64,000 nucleotides of DNA, from positions 434,001-498,000 of the forward strand of contig JAXLVN010000003.1 in NCBI GenBank assembly GCA_046328995.1, written 5' to 3'. Positions 24,812 through 34,170 of this stretch are shown here, piece by piece. The position numbers were made by a program, and so were the translations under genes. This stretch comes from JADJXV01 sp046328995. GTDB lineage: Bacteria; Bacteroidota; Ignavibacteria; Kapaibacteriales; UBA961. The notes beneath the pieces were generated by a model that saw only the letters and a list, made by a program, of their open reading frames with translations, was not told the DNA's origin and did not search any database. Numbering within the stretch: the stretch's first letter is position 1; the number at the start of each line of letters is the position of its first letter.

Positions 24812-26593
24812 TTACTGAATCACCTGACTAATAAGCGCAACGCTAAAAATTGATAATAAAAACCAACCGACAAAACCCTCAATCACCGCTAAATACCGTG
24901 CAATGCCGAGCACGGGAATTTCTCCAAAACCTAGAGTAGAGAAGGCATTTAAGCTTGTCGTCGAGGCGTCTAAAAAGCGCATGAACACGGTCGAACATAT
25001 CGTCGAGAAGACAATCACTGCGATTCCGCAGCCGATTATGGTGCGTTTGATACCGCGCCGCGTCTGCCACAAGCCGGCCATTGCCGAGATCCGGCGGATG
25101 AACCATCGCTTTGTCCTATACGTAAGCAATTCGAATGAAAAGAGTTGGCGATTGAATAATTTAAAATACCAGGGCAGATGTTGATTATGCGTTTCGCAGT
25201 ATTTACGGTATTGCTTATACTTTTCCTTCGTCGTCACCCGCACTTCGGTTTGCTCGTTGAAGAGCTCGAGAATGGTCTTATTCCTCGCGAAATAGTCCAT
25301 ATACAGCCGCACTTTATGAAAAAAACTCTCCCGTGCGTAGAGTCCGCTTTGGTACGGCATAAAAAAGTAAATCACTGCAAAGACAGCCATCACCCAGGCG
25401 CTCCAGAAAAGTGCTTTCACGGGATTGGCGCCATAGTCGCAGAAGGTTTGCAAAAAGGCATTCATGAGCCAGTTGAAAAAACGGTTGAGCGTGAAATTCC
25501 GACGCACTTCGTGGGAGAGAAAGATGGTCTCGATGTCTTTCCACTCGATATAGCATTTATTGGCCGAGAGCATATTACCCTGTGCTTTGAAGGCAGTGTA
25601 AAAGGTTGAATAGGCAGTAATTAGCGTACTGTATAAGAATTCGTCCTTGAGCTCGGCGACGGAATTTCCGGTGATGAATTCTCCGGTTTCGGGGGCTTGA
25701 ATGGCAATTTTTTTACCGGCAAATGAGGTCCATTGAACTTTCGCCGCCACGGTATTAAAGGAAAATGCTTCGAGGAGGAGAACATTTTTGAAGGTGCATC
25801 CATAACACATGAATTGATTCTGTATGGTGCTTTGAGCGAGCTTGATAGGAGCGGTGGAGATATTATTCATGAAGCGCAAGTTGTTGTAAATACTTGTGCC
25901 TAAGTCCACGAACCACCGGCGGTCATTCGCATATTCTGCGGGCAGAATGAACGTGCATTTGGAAATTTCGAGATCGACAGGATTGGTGCGATTAATAAAT
26001 TCGAGGATTTGCGGGAATTCACTCGTCTTGCGGATGACATACTTAAGCGTGTCGAATCCGGGATTGCGCACTAAATACGGATTAACGGTAAGAGTGCAGG
26101 AATTCAGGGTAATATGATCGCGCACTTCCTGCCGGATGAACCGACATCCATTCTGAAATTCACAGTGATGAAATTCCGTAAAATCGACCGTATTATTAAC
26201 GAGAATAACGACTTGCTTGAACGTACAATCGCGGAACTTGAGGCGTAAACTGTTGCATTTGAGGAAGGATACTCTGTCTTCGAAGACAAAGTCACGCACG
26301 AGATACCAAAAATCATCGGCGATGCTGCAGTTATCAAAGACGACGGCATATTTCACATGGATTTTGCGGCCGCCGTTGTCATAGCGGATATCATGTGCAT
26401 TGTCGATCTCACGATTGAATTTGAAAGTACAATTCTTGAAATAAATCGTTTGAACGCTGTTGTGCATCTGCGGCTCGCCATGCTCGAGTTCATCGAAGGT
26501 TTGCATGAAATTCAGCGTCGCACCTTCCTGCACCCGCGCACCCGCCTGCAGGCATCCAAACAAGAAAAACAGCAGATAAAGGAGCTTTTTCAC
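24812..26593 (-). CDS. Ion channel with a Cys-containing repeat ectodomain
   Basis: 593 residues. After a signal-like N terminus (1-20), residues about 45-290 hold repeated short beta coils each with a Cys-x-(F/I/L) step (NCTF, NCSI, DCTF, HCEF, SCTL, KCTF, GCTF), like pentapeptide or right-handed helix repeats. One membrane helix (391-412) leads to a basic cytoplasmic linker (about 413-512), then a helix-pore-helix unit: helix 515-537, pore loop STLGFGEIP (552-560), helix 566-590. GFG with a preceding Thr-Leu is a potassium-type selectivity filter. I know no named family with this layout. Sensor-gated channel is inferred from architecture only. Confidence 0.7.
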   Translation of the reverse strand: MKKLLYLLFFLFGCLQAGARVQEGATLNFMQTFDELEHGEPQMHNSVQTIYFKNCTFKFNREIDNAHDIRYDNGGRKIHVKYAVVFDNCSIADDFWYLVRDFVFEDRVSFLKCNSLRLKFRDCTFKQVVILVNNTVDFTEFHHCEFQNGCRFIRQEVRDHITLNSCTLTVNPYLVRNPGFDTLKYVIRKTSEFPQILEFINRTNPVDLEISKCTFILPAEYANDRRWFVDLGTSIYNNLRFMNNISTAPIKLAQSTIQNQFMCYGCTFKNVLLLEAFSFNTVAAKVQWTSFAGKKIAIQAPETGEFITGNSVAELKDEFLYSTLITAYSTFYTAFKAQGNMLSANKCYIEWKDIETIFLSHEVRRNFTLNRFFNWLMNAFLQTFCDYGANPVKALFWSAWVMAVFAVIYFFMPYQSGLYARESFFHKVRLYMDYFARNKTILELFNEQTEVRVTTKEKYKQYRKYCETHNQHLPWYFKLFNRQLFSFELLTYRTKRWFIRRISAMAGLWQTRRGIKRTIIGCGIAVIVFSTICSTVFMRFLDASTTSLNAFSTLGFGEIPVLGIARYLAVIEGFVGWFLLSIFSVALISQVIQ

Positions 26594-26653
26594 GCAGTAA
26601 GCAATCCTAAGTTATGCAATGAGTTGTGTACGAAATCCGGCCGCCGTTACCTC

Positions 26654-28051
26654 TCAATGAAAAAACCGTTTCATCACATCATTATAGAGTACAAATGCCA
26701 TTAAGCCGAGGAGTAGAAACATTCCAATTTGCTGAAACGCCATCTTTGCCTTCACCGATACTTCGCGGCGCAGAACTGCTTCAATGATAATGAACACCAA
26801 GTGTCCGCCATCGAGGGCAGGGATGGGAAGAATATTGAGCACAGCGATGGAAACAGATAATTTAGCAACGAGTTCGATGAAATCCCAGAACCCGCGTTGT
26901 GCGACTTGTCCCGCAATTTGCATAATTTGCAAAGGTCCGCCGATGGTCTCCTTAAATGACACCACACCGCTGAAAATTTTCCCGATAATTCCAAAGAACA
27001 TACCGACTTGATGTACGGTTTCATTCCAACCAATAGCGAGCGATTCGCCAAAGGTATAGCTTTTTTGCACTGCCGGTCCATCAAAAATCATCGCATGTCC
27101 GAGTCCTACCCGCCAGCGTTTGACGCCTTCATCATAGGTAGGTGACATCGTCGCCCTCTTTTCCTCTGTACCATGTTTCCAGACAAGCTCAAGGGGCTTG
27201 CCTTGATTCTCGGTAATGAGCGTGATAAACTGTTCAGCACCGATCACCGGAACTGCATTCGCCGAAAGTAATGTATCGCCTGTCTGAACGCCTGCTTTCC
27301 CGGCAGGCATATTAGCCTCGACGGCGACTACGATAATTTTAGAACCGACAGGGAACATGCCGAGACCTTTTTTCTGCGTCAAGGCATCTAAAAACAAACG
27401 TCCATTCGTTGTTAAGCGTTCGGTGCGTCCGCCACGTTCTATGGTAACTGTGCGATCGGCACCCACATCTTTGATGGTTAATTCTTCAATTAAATTTTCC
27501 CAGGAAGTAATCCGCGATTCACCAATAGAGGTGATTTTATCACCGGACTGAAAACCGGTTTTTTCTGCAACTGAATTTTTCTCAACATACCCGATCGAGG
27601 TAATAGGATGAATTTCCTTGCCATTAAATACAGCCACCGCGAAGAACACGCTAATGGCGAGCAAAAAATTCATAATCACACCGGCACTAATTACAAATGC
27701 TTTTTGGAGGGCATTTTTAGAACGGAACTCATAGGGTTGAGGCGCGGTTTTGAGCTGTTCGGAGTCCATACTTTCATCAATCATCCCGACAATTTTCACA
27801 TACCCGCCAATAGGTAAAAGACAAAGGCGATAATCGGTATGACCGCCGCCGTCCCAATCGTCGGCTAATTTCCCGAAGGTGAAGCCGGTGATTTTATTCC
27901 AGCCGAAAAGGCGCATACCCATACCGAGTGCGAACACATCAGCACGCATACCGCACATACGGGCAGCGGCGAAGTGGCCGAACTCGTGAAGGGAAACGAT
28001 AATTCCTAAAGCACCAATAAATGCAAGTATTTCCTGAATCGAAAAGCCCAT
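26654..28051 (-). CDS. rseP: RIP metalloprotease RseP (site-2 protease)
   Basis: 465 residues. HEFGH at 22-26 (zinc ligands and catalytic Glu) in the first helix, a GxxxF region, two PDZ domains (about 145-215 and 225-310), and LDGGHLVF with the third zinc ligand Asp in the C-terminal part (about 413-420). Cleaves membrane-spanning segments of anti-sigma factors after a first cut in the periplasm. It follows dxr by 63 bp on the same strand, a common pairing in bacteria. Confidence 0.95.
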   Translation of the reverse strand: MGFSIQEILAFIGALGIIVSLHEFGHFAAARMCGMRADVFALGMGMRLFGWNKITGFTFGKLADDWDGGGHTDYRLCLLPIGGYVKIVGMIDESMDSEQLKTAPQPYEFRSKNALQKAFVISAGVIMNFLLAISVFFAVAVFNGKEIHPITSIGYVEKNSVAEKTGFQSGDKITSIGESRITSWENLIEELTIKDVGADRTVTIERGGRTERLTTNGRLFLDALTQKKGLGMFPVGSKIIVVAVEANMPAGKAGVQTGDTLLSANAVPVIGAEQFITLITENQGKPLELVWKHGTEEKRATMSPTYDEGVKRWRVGLGHAMIFDGPAVQKSYTFGESLAIGWNETVHQVGMFFGIIGKIFSGVVSFKETIGGPLQIMQIAGQVAQRGFWDFIELVAKLSVSIAVLNILPIPALDGGHLVFIIIEAVLRREVSVKAKMAFQQIGMFLLLGLMAFVLYNDVMKRFFH

Positions 28052-28114
28052 AGTATAATCCTAGTTAAGTAGTAATTGTTCTAAAATTGTGATGAACGCA
28101 CCGACGTGTATCGT

Positions 28115-29272
28115 TCACCGCACGTTCAGGCATTCGTTCCGCGCAAAACGCCGGGTTTCGGCATCGGCGGCGGCAATGTCCCCTAATGACGGATGAGAAC
28201 GGCTCTGTACCTGTTGCAAGCTGCTGCCGATAATCACCGGAATATCGATATACCGTATCGATTCCTTTAAAAACGCCTGTACTGCTATCTCATTAGCTGC
28301 ATTGAGGATAGCAGGAGCTGTGCCGCCCATGGCAAGCGCATCAAAGGCAAGCTGCAGGCAAGGAAATTTCTCGAAATCCGGCGGAAAAAAGGTTAATTGA
28401 CCCATCGCCGCCAAGTCTAAGCGCGGAAAATTCATCGGCTTGTGATGCGGGAAATGCAACGCATATCCAATCGGTACCCGCATGTCCGGCGTGCCAAGCT
28501 GCGCTTTCACACTTCCATCCTGAAACTGCACCATCGAATGAATAATACTCTGCGGATGCACGAGCACATCAATTTTCTCGGGCGGTAAATCAAAAAGCCA
28601 CTTGGCTTCAATCACCTCAAAACCCTTATTCATCAGCGTTGCCGAATCGATCGTAATTTTATTACCCATCGACCAGTTAGGATGACGCAATGCCTGCGCA
28701 AGAGTTATCGACGGAAAGTCTTCTTTGGCTACCCCGCGAAACGGACCACCCGAAGCCGTCAAAATTATCTTTTCAATTTCCGAAGTATCCTCACCAGCCA
28801 AACACTGCAGAATCGCGCTATGTTCGCTGTCAACAGCAAGCAGCGGCACGTTCTTTTCCCGTGCTGCGCGCGTGATAATTTCACCGGCGCTGACGAGCGT
28901 TTCTTTATTGGCAAGCGCAATATGAGCGCCATTTTCAATTGCAGCGAGCGTTGGCATGACTCCACTGAAGCCGACAAGTGCCGACATGACAATATCATTG
29001 CGACTGTCACCTGCGGCTGCAATCACGCCTTCTTCGCCGCAGAGGATTTCTCCGGTGAAGCTTGTCATGCGCTTGAATTCCTGATAGCATTCCTCATTCG
29101 AAATCGCCACACCGCGCGGATGATACCGCTTGATTTGTTCGTCGAGTTCGGCAATTTTGGAATTGACGGTCAGATAATTAATATCCCACTCATCGCGTGT
29201 AAGATCCAATATCTCAAGCGTTTGGCAGCCAATCGAACCGGTCGAACCGAGTATGGAAATTGATCTGTTCAT
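28115..29272 (-). CDS. dxr: 1-deoxy-D-xylulose 5-phosphate reductoisomerase
   Basis: 385 residues. NADPH loop GSTGSIGCQTLEIL at the N terminus, AVDSEHSAI, TASGGPFRG, HPNWSMGNKITIDSATLMNKGFEVIEAKWLF (metal and substrate ligands). Second step of the MEP isoprenoid pathway, making MEP. Eight bases separate it from the RNase G gene upstream and 63 from rseP downstream, so an rng-dxr-rseP operon is likely. Complete, no odd residue seen. Confidence 0.97.
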   Translation of the reverse strand: MNRSISILGSTGSIGCQTLEILDLTRDEWDINYLTVNSKIAELDEQIKRYHPRGVAISNEECYQEFKRMTSFTGEILCGEEGVIAAAGDSRNDIVMSALVGFSGVMPTLAAIENGAHIALANKETLVSAGEIITRAAREKNVPLLAVDSEHSAILQCLAGEDTSEIEKIILTASGGPFRGVAKEDFPSITLAQALRHPNWSMGNKITIDSATLMNKGFEVIEAKWLFDLPPEKIDVLVHPQSIIHSMVQFQDGSVKAQLGTPDMRVPIGYALHFPHHKPMNFPRLDLAAMGQLTFFPPDFEKFPCLQLAFDALAMGGTAPAILNAANEIAVQAFLKESIRYIDIPVIIGSSLQQVQSRSHPSLGDIAAADAETRRFARNECLNVR

Positions 29273-29281
29273 GAGCTTGAT

Positions 29282-30922
29282 TTATGAAAAATCCTGGGTA
29301 ATATCACGCTGCTGCCGGGTAGAATAGAATTTAAACTCATTCGGCCGCACGACATCACTTTGCTGCAGTTTTATCTTGAGGAAATGTTTAATCATCAGGC
29401 GTGAGAGCTTGGAAATCGACCCTTCGAGCAGGTATTCTGCCATCGTCGGATGCACAAGCAGAAGCAACGAAAATTCCCGTGAACCCATGCGGAAGGTATG
29501 CAGCCAGCGTTCTATCGCATTGAAAATCACCGATCGTGACTGCACGCGACCCGTGCCGGCGCAGGTCGGACAATTATCACTCAGGCGTTCGGTAATATTC
29601 TGACGCACCCGTTGACGGGTAATCTGCATAAGTCCCAGCGGAGTAAGCGGATACACCGTCGATTTCGCGCGGTCGCGATTCATCTCCCGTCGCATTTCAT
29701 TAAATACTTTCTTGCGGTTTTCCTCAAACGCCATGTCGATAAAGTCGATAAGAATAATACCTGCTGCATCACGCAACCGGAGCTGCTGCGCCACGGCATA
29801 GACGGCTTCAAGATTGGTTTTGAGAGAGTTACGCTCTTGCTCGTGGTCGCTCGACGCACGGCCGGAATTCACATCCACGACAAACATCGCCTCGGTCTGA
29901 TCAAGTACGATCGAGCCGCCGCTAGGAAGTGTAATTTTGCGGGCATATGTGTCAGAAATCGCCTTTTCAAGTCGGTACGCGTCGAAAATCGGCTTTTTAC
30001 CGGTATATAATTCTACTTTGGATGCCAGATCCGGTGAAGCCCAATTGAGGTAATTGGTGACTTCATTGTATAATTTCTTGGAATCGACTGCCACGCGCAT
30101 CACATCATTCGTAAATAAATCACGAATCACGCTTCCGGTGAGGTTTTTATCGCGGTAGAGGAGGGCAGGGTGGTTGTTGGATTTCTTTACATTTTCCTCA
30201 ACTTCTTTCCAGATATCGAGTAAATGTTCCCAATCGCGGCGGAGTTCGGTTTCGCTCTTTTCTTCGGCAGCGGTCCGGATAATACATCCAAATCCTTCCG
30301 GCAGAATAGACTTAGCAAGTCGGCGAAGTCGCTTGCGTTCTTTAATAGACTGAATTTTTCTCGACACACCAATCGCAGACTCAAATGGCATAAGCACCAC
30401 ATAGCGCCCGGCCATCGACACTTTTGTGCTTACGCGCACGCCTTTGGAGGAATATGCCTCGCGCACGACCTGAACGATGATATTTTGCTTGGGTTGGAGA
30501 CCAATCGACACCACGCCCGAACGTTTGGTAGAGAACGTCGGCAGCGGTTTTACGGATTTTTTGGACTTCGACGGAGATTTACGGAGCGCCATCGCAGCCG
30601 AATCGGTGAGTTTTGCGTCGGCAATCGGCGGGAGGAACGGTTCGTCGTCATCCTCATCGTCATCTTCTTCTTCGGTAATGAACGAATCTTCGAGCGAAGA
30701 GTCCACATCCGAGAAATGCAGGAATCCATCCTGACCAATACCAATATCGATAAAAGCGGCATTCATTCCTTGAATGACTTTGCCTACTCTACCCATGTAA
30801 ATATTGCCAACTAAACGCTCTTTATCGGGAATTTCTATAAAAAGTTCGGCAAGGTCGCCGTTTTCGGTAATCGCTATTCGCACCTCATTGAGGGCGGCGT
30901 TTATAATAATTTCTTTCTTCAT
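29282..30922 (-). CDS. rng: Ribonuclease G/E family endoribonuclease
   Basis: 546 residues from MKKEIIINAALNEVRIAITENG; an in-frame GTG 57 bp upstream would extend it but has no support. The S1-like domain contains GNIYMGRVGKVIQGMNAAFIDIGIGQDGFLHF and is interrupted by a roughly 75-residue charged insert with EEEDDDEDDDEPF and a lysine/serine-rich part. The catalytic Asp residues are in VVDVNSG and LIDFIDM, and the zinc-link CPTCAGTGR follows. RNase G matures 16S rRNA 5' ends and trims mRNA. The insert and the absence of the long RNase E C-terminal scaffold favour RNase G. Confidence 0.92.
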   Translation of the reverse strand: MKKEIIINAALNEVRIAITENGDLAELFIEIPDKERLVGNIYMGRVGKVIQGMNAAFIDIGIGQDGFLHFSDVDSSLEDSFITEEEDDDEDDDEPFLPPIADAKLTDSAAMALRKSPSKSKKSVKPLPTFSTKRSGVVSIGLQPKQNIIVQVVREAYSSKGVRVSTKVSMAGRYVVLMPFESAIGVSRKIQSIKERKRLRRLAKSILPEGFGCIIRTAAEEKSETELRRDWEHLLDIWKEVEENVKKSNNHPALLYRDKNLTGSVIRDLFTNDVMRVAVDSKKLYNEVTNYLNWASPDLASKVELYTGKKPIFDAYRLEKAISDTYARKITLPSGGSIVLDQTEAMFVVDVNSGRASSDHEQERNSLKTNLEAVYAVAQQLRLRDAAGIILIDFIDMAFEENRKKVFNEMRREMNRDRAKSTVYPLTPLGLMQITRQRVRQNITERLSDNCPTCAGTGRVQSRSVIFNAIERWLHTFRMGSREFSLLLLVHPTMAEYLLEGSISKLSRLMIKHFLKIKLQQSDVVRPNEFKFYSTRQQRDITQDFS

Positions 30923-31075
30923 CGGGAATGTTCGTGCGTAAAATAGATTGCTGTGCGCCAAATATACGGAAAAATACACTCTTAGCAGGGCATCGGTAGG
31001 AAATTACTTGGTTGCTTCTCAGAGTTAACTACTTGGTGAAGTATGAAGTAACGGAGAAACCGCCTAAAAATAAAA

Positions 31076-31175
31076 TTGGTCAAGCTGACCGTAACACTCT
31101 GAGAGCAAACTGACCGTTGCTTCCTTCCGGACCTGGCGGGGTTGGGTTCGTCTCAGTCGCACGGGACTTGACCAA
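31076..31175 (-). ncRNA. ffs: Signal recognition particle RNA (4.5S type)
   Basis: About 100 nt. Ends pair (TTGGTCAAG with CTTGACCAA). The universally conserved domain IV apex reads CCAGGTCCGGAAGGAAGCAACGG with the GGAA loop and the asymmetric bulge. Downstream on the minus strand is an AT-rich ATTTTATTTTTAG stretch. It binds Ffh to guide ribosomes to the membrane. Ends set from pairing, so allow a few bases. Confidence 0.93.
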
Positions 31176-31178
31176 GCG

Positions 31179-31210
31179 CAAAACTACGGAAAATTGCCCA
31201 TTCTGCCAAA
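31179..31210 (-). promoter_or_regulatory. Promoter of the SRP RNA gene
   Basis: Minus strand: TTTG at 31210-31207, 20 bp spacer, TAGTTTTG at 31186-31179, then the RNA start about 4-7 bp on. This is an exact match to the Bacteroidota consensus and anchors the promoter type for the genome. Confidence 0.75.
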
Positions 31211-31270
31211 AAAAGGGTAAAAATAACTTTCAGAGAGAAGGAGAAGTGAGTTCGGTTCTGCATCTTCCCA

Positions 31271-31303
31271 CCGCGCGTCTGCGGTCACCCATGGCCGTCC
31301 AAG
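31271..31303 (-). repeat. Dispersed intergenic repeat, copy B (GGACGGC-type)
   Basis: On the minus strand: CTTGGACGGCCATGGGTGAC followed by CGCAGACGCGCGG. It matches copy A (11566-11597) over the core GGACGGCCATGGGTG and lies in the gap between the SRP RNA and the barrel gene. Confidence 0.6.
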
Positions 31304-31334
31304 CCGAGAGGAGAAAGGCATTTTCGTTATGTCG

Positions 31335-31363
31335 GTAGAGGCGCGATGCACCCGTGTCTCTAC
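31335..31363. repeat. Degenerate GTAGAG...CTCTAC palindrome
   Basis: GTAGAGGCGCG and CGTGTCTCTAC flank a short centre, forming an imperfect hairpin. It resembles the widespread GTAGAGACGCG intergenic palindrome, here degraded by two mismatches. Confidence 0.45.
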
Positions 31364-31401
31364 AGGATCATCCGGATTTATCCGGTGGAGGAAAGATTAC
31401 T

Positions 31402-32142
31402 TCACCACGCCCGAATAACCTCCACTCCAAACGAACGCCCCACAGCCGTCGAAATCGTCCCGGTCAGATCATGCGCCAGTATTTCAATCGTCACGCCGCG
31501 GGAGACTGACCACCGCGCGCCGAGATTCATAACGAGATGAAGAGTATTGGTTGCTGCCGGAGAGGCGAGGATGATTTCCGGCAGAAGTGCTATCGTCGGC
31601 CCGATGGATTGTTCGACACCGGCATATCCTGCAAGCGCATGCGCTCCGCCGTAGAATCCGCCATGAAGAGCGGTCGCGCCGAGGGGTGAACGGAAATTTT
31701 TACTGATTGAAATCCAGCCGCTCATCGAATGTGATTGCAGGTACTCCTGACTGAAGAGTCCGTTGGACCGGGAGGAAATGCCGATGGCGATGGCAGGGAA
31801 GGTGCGCTTTTCGTCCACAAGGCGGTACCTCGCGCTGATGGCGGGCATCAATACTTCAACCGGCGCGGCGCTGATGGCATTCCGTGCTGTAGCAGTGAGA
31901 GCGAGATTGAAATTTTTAAAAATTGCAGCCGAGAAGTCTGCCGTGAGATTACCCTGCGGCGCAATTCGTATTCCAAGGCAGTAGGTGGAGACAGGAAGTA
32001 CACCGGCAGTAGGCATATCCACGATTGATCGGGACTCGAATAATGCAGCGCTGCCGGCAGTCGCCTGCGCTCTGGTCGTGGGGATATGGGCGAAAGCAAC
32101 AAAAAGGCAGAACACGAGAAAACAGGAGGATGAACGACACAT
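31402..32142 (-). CDS. Putative outer-membrane beta-barrel protein
   Basis: 246 residues with a signal peptide ending near ARAQA (about 26). Alternating patterns such as ARYRLVDEKRTFPAIAIGISSR and GATALHGGFYGGAHALAG and the absence of other helices point to a small barrel of about ten strands (YjbH-like proteins are similar in style). It ends in VIRAW. No named family recognised with confidence. Read out on the minus strand from 32142; a 114-bp gap separates it from the divergent 83-residue gene. Confidence 0.65.
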   Translation of the reverse strand: MCRSSSCFLVFCLFVAFAHIPTTRAQATAGSAALFESRSIVDMPTAGVLPVSTYCLGIRIAPQGNLTADFSAAIFKNFNLALTATARNAISAAPVEVLMPAISARYRLVDEKRTFPAIAIGISSRSNGLFSQEYLQSHSMSGWISISKNFRSPLGATALHGGFYGGAHALAGYAGVEQSIGPTIALLPEIILASPAATNTLHLVMNLGARWSVSRGVTIEILAHDLTGTISTAVGRSFGVEVIRAW

Positions 32143-32256
32143 AGATGTTAATTAACCCCACAAAACGGAACTTTTACCGTTCTCGGAAAGTATGCAGAAA
32201 AGTGAAAAAGAGTACGCCATATCCATATTTCTCCAACGCTTTTTCCTACTTGTACT

Positions 32257-32508
32257 ATGACTGATGTATTTACAACGTTTTCTGAAGTGTATCGTGCGCT
32301 TGAGCAGTACATGCTTTCCGTCGGTGCGCCGCCACGCCAAATCTCACTCCCTACGGTTCTCTACTTTCAATTACTCGAGATTCAGGCAGAGCAGGCAATG
32401 CTTGCCGAGTCGGAATTCCCGTGTTATATTTATCTGACGACGGACTACGGCGATATCCCTGTCGTGCTCGACGACCAGCTTCCGGGTGATTATATCTCTT
32501 TGGAATAA
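32257..32508 (+). CDS. Small acidic hypothetical protein
   Basis: 83 residues, MTDVFTTFSEVYRALEQYML at the start, an FQLLEIQAEQAMLA helix and a DDQLPGDYISLE end. No signal peptide, membrane helix or recognised motif. Coding is supported by a clean ATG, divergent placement and good codon usage, but not by family knowledge. Its stop is 94 bp from the convergent T9SS propeller gene stop. Confidence 0.55.
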   Translation: MTDVFTTFSEVYRALEQYMLSVGAPPRQISLPTVLYFQLLEIQAEQAMLAESEFPCYIYLTTDYGDIPVVLDDQLPGDYISLE

Positions 32509-32602
32509 TTGATACTTCACGATGATGTGTTCGCACAGCGCCGCACCACGTGCGATGAATATTCTCTGCACCGGTGCGACGTTGCATTACGAGCCATCAT
32601 AC

Positions 32603-33811
32603 TTATTCCTTCACCAATTTCTGCATCACCGATTCACGACCGCATTCAGCGCGAAGGAGATAGACTCCGCTTGCCAGATTGCTTGTTGGGATATGTGCGA
32701 CGTCATCCGAACATTCAACAGACTGCATCAATTCACCCATGACGTTTACGAGGGTCAGACGGATGGTGCGCCCATGCCATTGAGCCGGAAAACGCAGGGA
32801 TGTGCCTGTATTTCCTGCGGGTTGCGGGAAAATTTTCACTGAATTTTGCGCTTCGTATTCTTCTTCTTCTACACCAACGGGCGTATAGGGCTGGCGATAG
32901 ATGCCGTCATCGGTGCCGGCGATCAGATAATCTTTGGTAATGATGAGACTATTGACACTCGGATTACCTAAATTTTGACGGAATTGCTGCCACGAGCGGC
33001 CACTGTCAGCCGAGGCAAAGACGCCGTCTTTACCCGTACCGACATAGAGATAATTATATTTTCCACCCATGGTGATTGCACGGATTTCGCGTCCTGCGAT
33101 GCCGGCACTGATGTCGGTCCAGGAGCTGCCGCTGCTGAGTGAACGGAATGCGCCGCCGCCAAGTGTACCGGCATACACAAGGGAAGTGCTTGGAGAATAG
33201 AGAGCTTTGACAAATGGATTCGTAACACCGGTATCGGACTTGAGCCATGTGGCGCCGTTATCAGCCGAACGGAAAATACCATTGCCGAAGGTGCCGGCAA
33301 AAATGGTTTCTCCATTCATTACCATAGAATAAATCCATTCATTGCTTAGCCCTTTTGCTTGCCAATTTGCTCCATTGTCTGTCGAGACATAGATGCCTGT
33401 CACATTCGTACCGGCAAAGAGATAGGCGCCGTCACGTACCATGAGCGACTGTACGGAAATTCCTTTCGGAATATTGCCGTTGGCATCGGTCCAGTTCTGT
33501 CCGTTGTCGTCCGAGCGAAGCACACCTTCGCCGGCTGTCCCGCAGAACATTTTATCGCCTTTTGCGATCAGCGTGAAAATCGTGCGTGTCGGTAATGCTA
33601 TGCGTTTCCAAGTGTTACCATCGGATTCGAGCTGATAGACACCTTCATTAGTGCCCGCGAAAAGAACGCCGTCTTTCTCGGCAAAGCAGTAAGCGGAGGT
33701 GCCTTGGAAGGACATTTTTTCCCAATTCTGCGCCGATACAGTATTGTTCAAACACAGAAAGAAGGCAAGAAGCAGGGGTAAAAACGCAGGTAAACGTCGT
33801 AGAATAGTCAT
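32603..33811 (-). CDS. Secreted BNR-type propeller with T9SS sorting domain
   Basis: 402 residues: signal peptide (about 1-27, cut near VSAQ), six to seven repeats with GTNEGVYQLESDGNTWKRI and RSDDNGQNWTDAN (sialidase/VPS10-like Asp-box repeats SxDxGxxW), and a C-terminal T9SS domain (about 327-402, VKIFPQPAGNTGTSLRF ... GVYLLRAECGRESVMQKLVKE). Probably secreted by the type IX system to the surface. No catalytic residues of a sialidase are visible; binding rather than hydrolysis is as likely. A possible -7 box TAAATTTG is on the minus strand at 33871-33864. Confidence 0.85.
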   Translation of the reverse strand: MTILRRLPAFLPLLLAFFLCLNNTVSAQNWEKMSFQGTSAYCFAEKDGVLFAGTNEGVYQLESDGNTWKRIALPTRTIFTLIAKGDKMFCGTAGEGVLRSDDNGQNWTDANGNIPKGISVQSLMVRDGAYLFAGTNVTGIYVSTDNGANWQAKGLSNEWIYSMVMNGETIFAGTFGNGIFRSADNGATWLKSDTGVTNPFVKALYSPSTSLVYAGTLGGGAFRSLSSGSSWTDISAGIAGREIRAITMGGKYNYLYVGTGKDGVFASADSGRSWQQFRQNLGNPSVNSLIITKDYLIAGTDDGIYRQPYTPVGVEEEEYEAQNSVKIFPQPAGNTGTSLRFPAQWHGRTIRLTLVNVMGELMQSVECSDDVAHIPTSNLASGVYLLRAECGRESVMQKLVKE

Positions 33812-34170
33812 GATAATTCCCTCAAATACTGAGTAAAAAGAGTTGTTGATTATTTTTCATGTGCAAATTTACGGTAATACGGGAAATGTTGGTAGGAAAC
33901 ACTGTATTTCAGCGATAAAAGTAAGCAGACAAGCACCCGGTACGAGTATCCGAGCCTTGAATGACGGCAACGCACGCACGTATGAAGTATCGAAAAATCA
34001 AGATATCGTGCTCCGGCGAAGGAGAGGGCGGTAGATAGTGCTCCGTAAATAAACTCTATATTTGTAAGGGATAAATTAAATAACAGTCCTGTTATTTACA
34101 TACATGACTTTTCAGAACAATCTCTCACAACACATACATTCATATTATCAATAATTGAATCATTCAGCAT
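33812..34170. other. 359-bp divergent intergenic region
   Basis: Holds two -7-like boxes: TAAATTTG on the minus strand (33871-33864) for the propeller gene and TATATTTG on the plus strand (34057-34064) for the first PKD gene, 107 bp ahead of its ATG. No supported -33 element, RNA or repeat. Otherwise nothing seen. Confidence 0.4.

Noticed and set aside
24812..26593. Toxin or defence role for the channel protein
   Set aside because: No partner immunity gene or defence neighbours; the architecture is that of a sensor channel.
30224..30814. Plus-strand frames across the RNase G acidic insert
   Set aside because: Antisense of a low-complexity coding segment.
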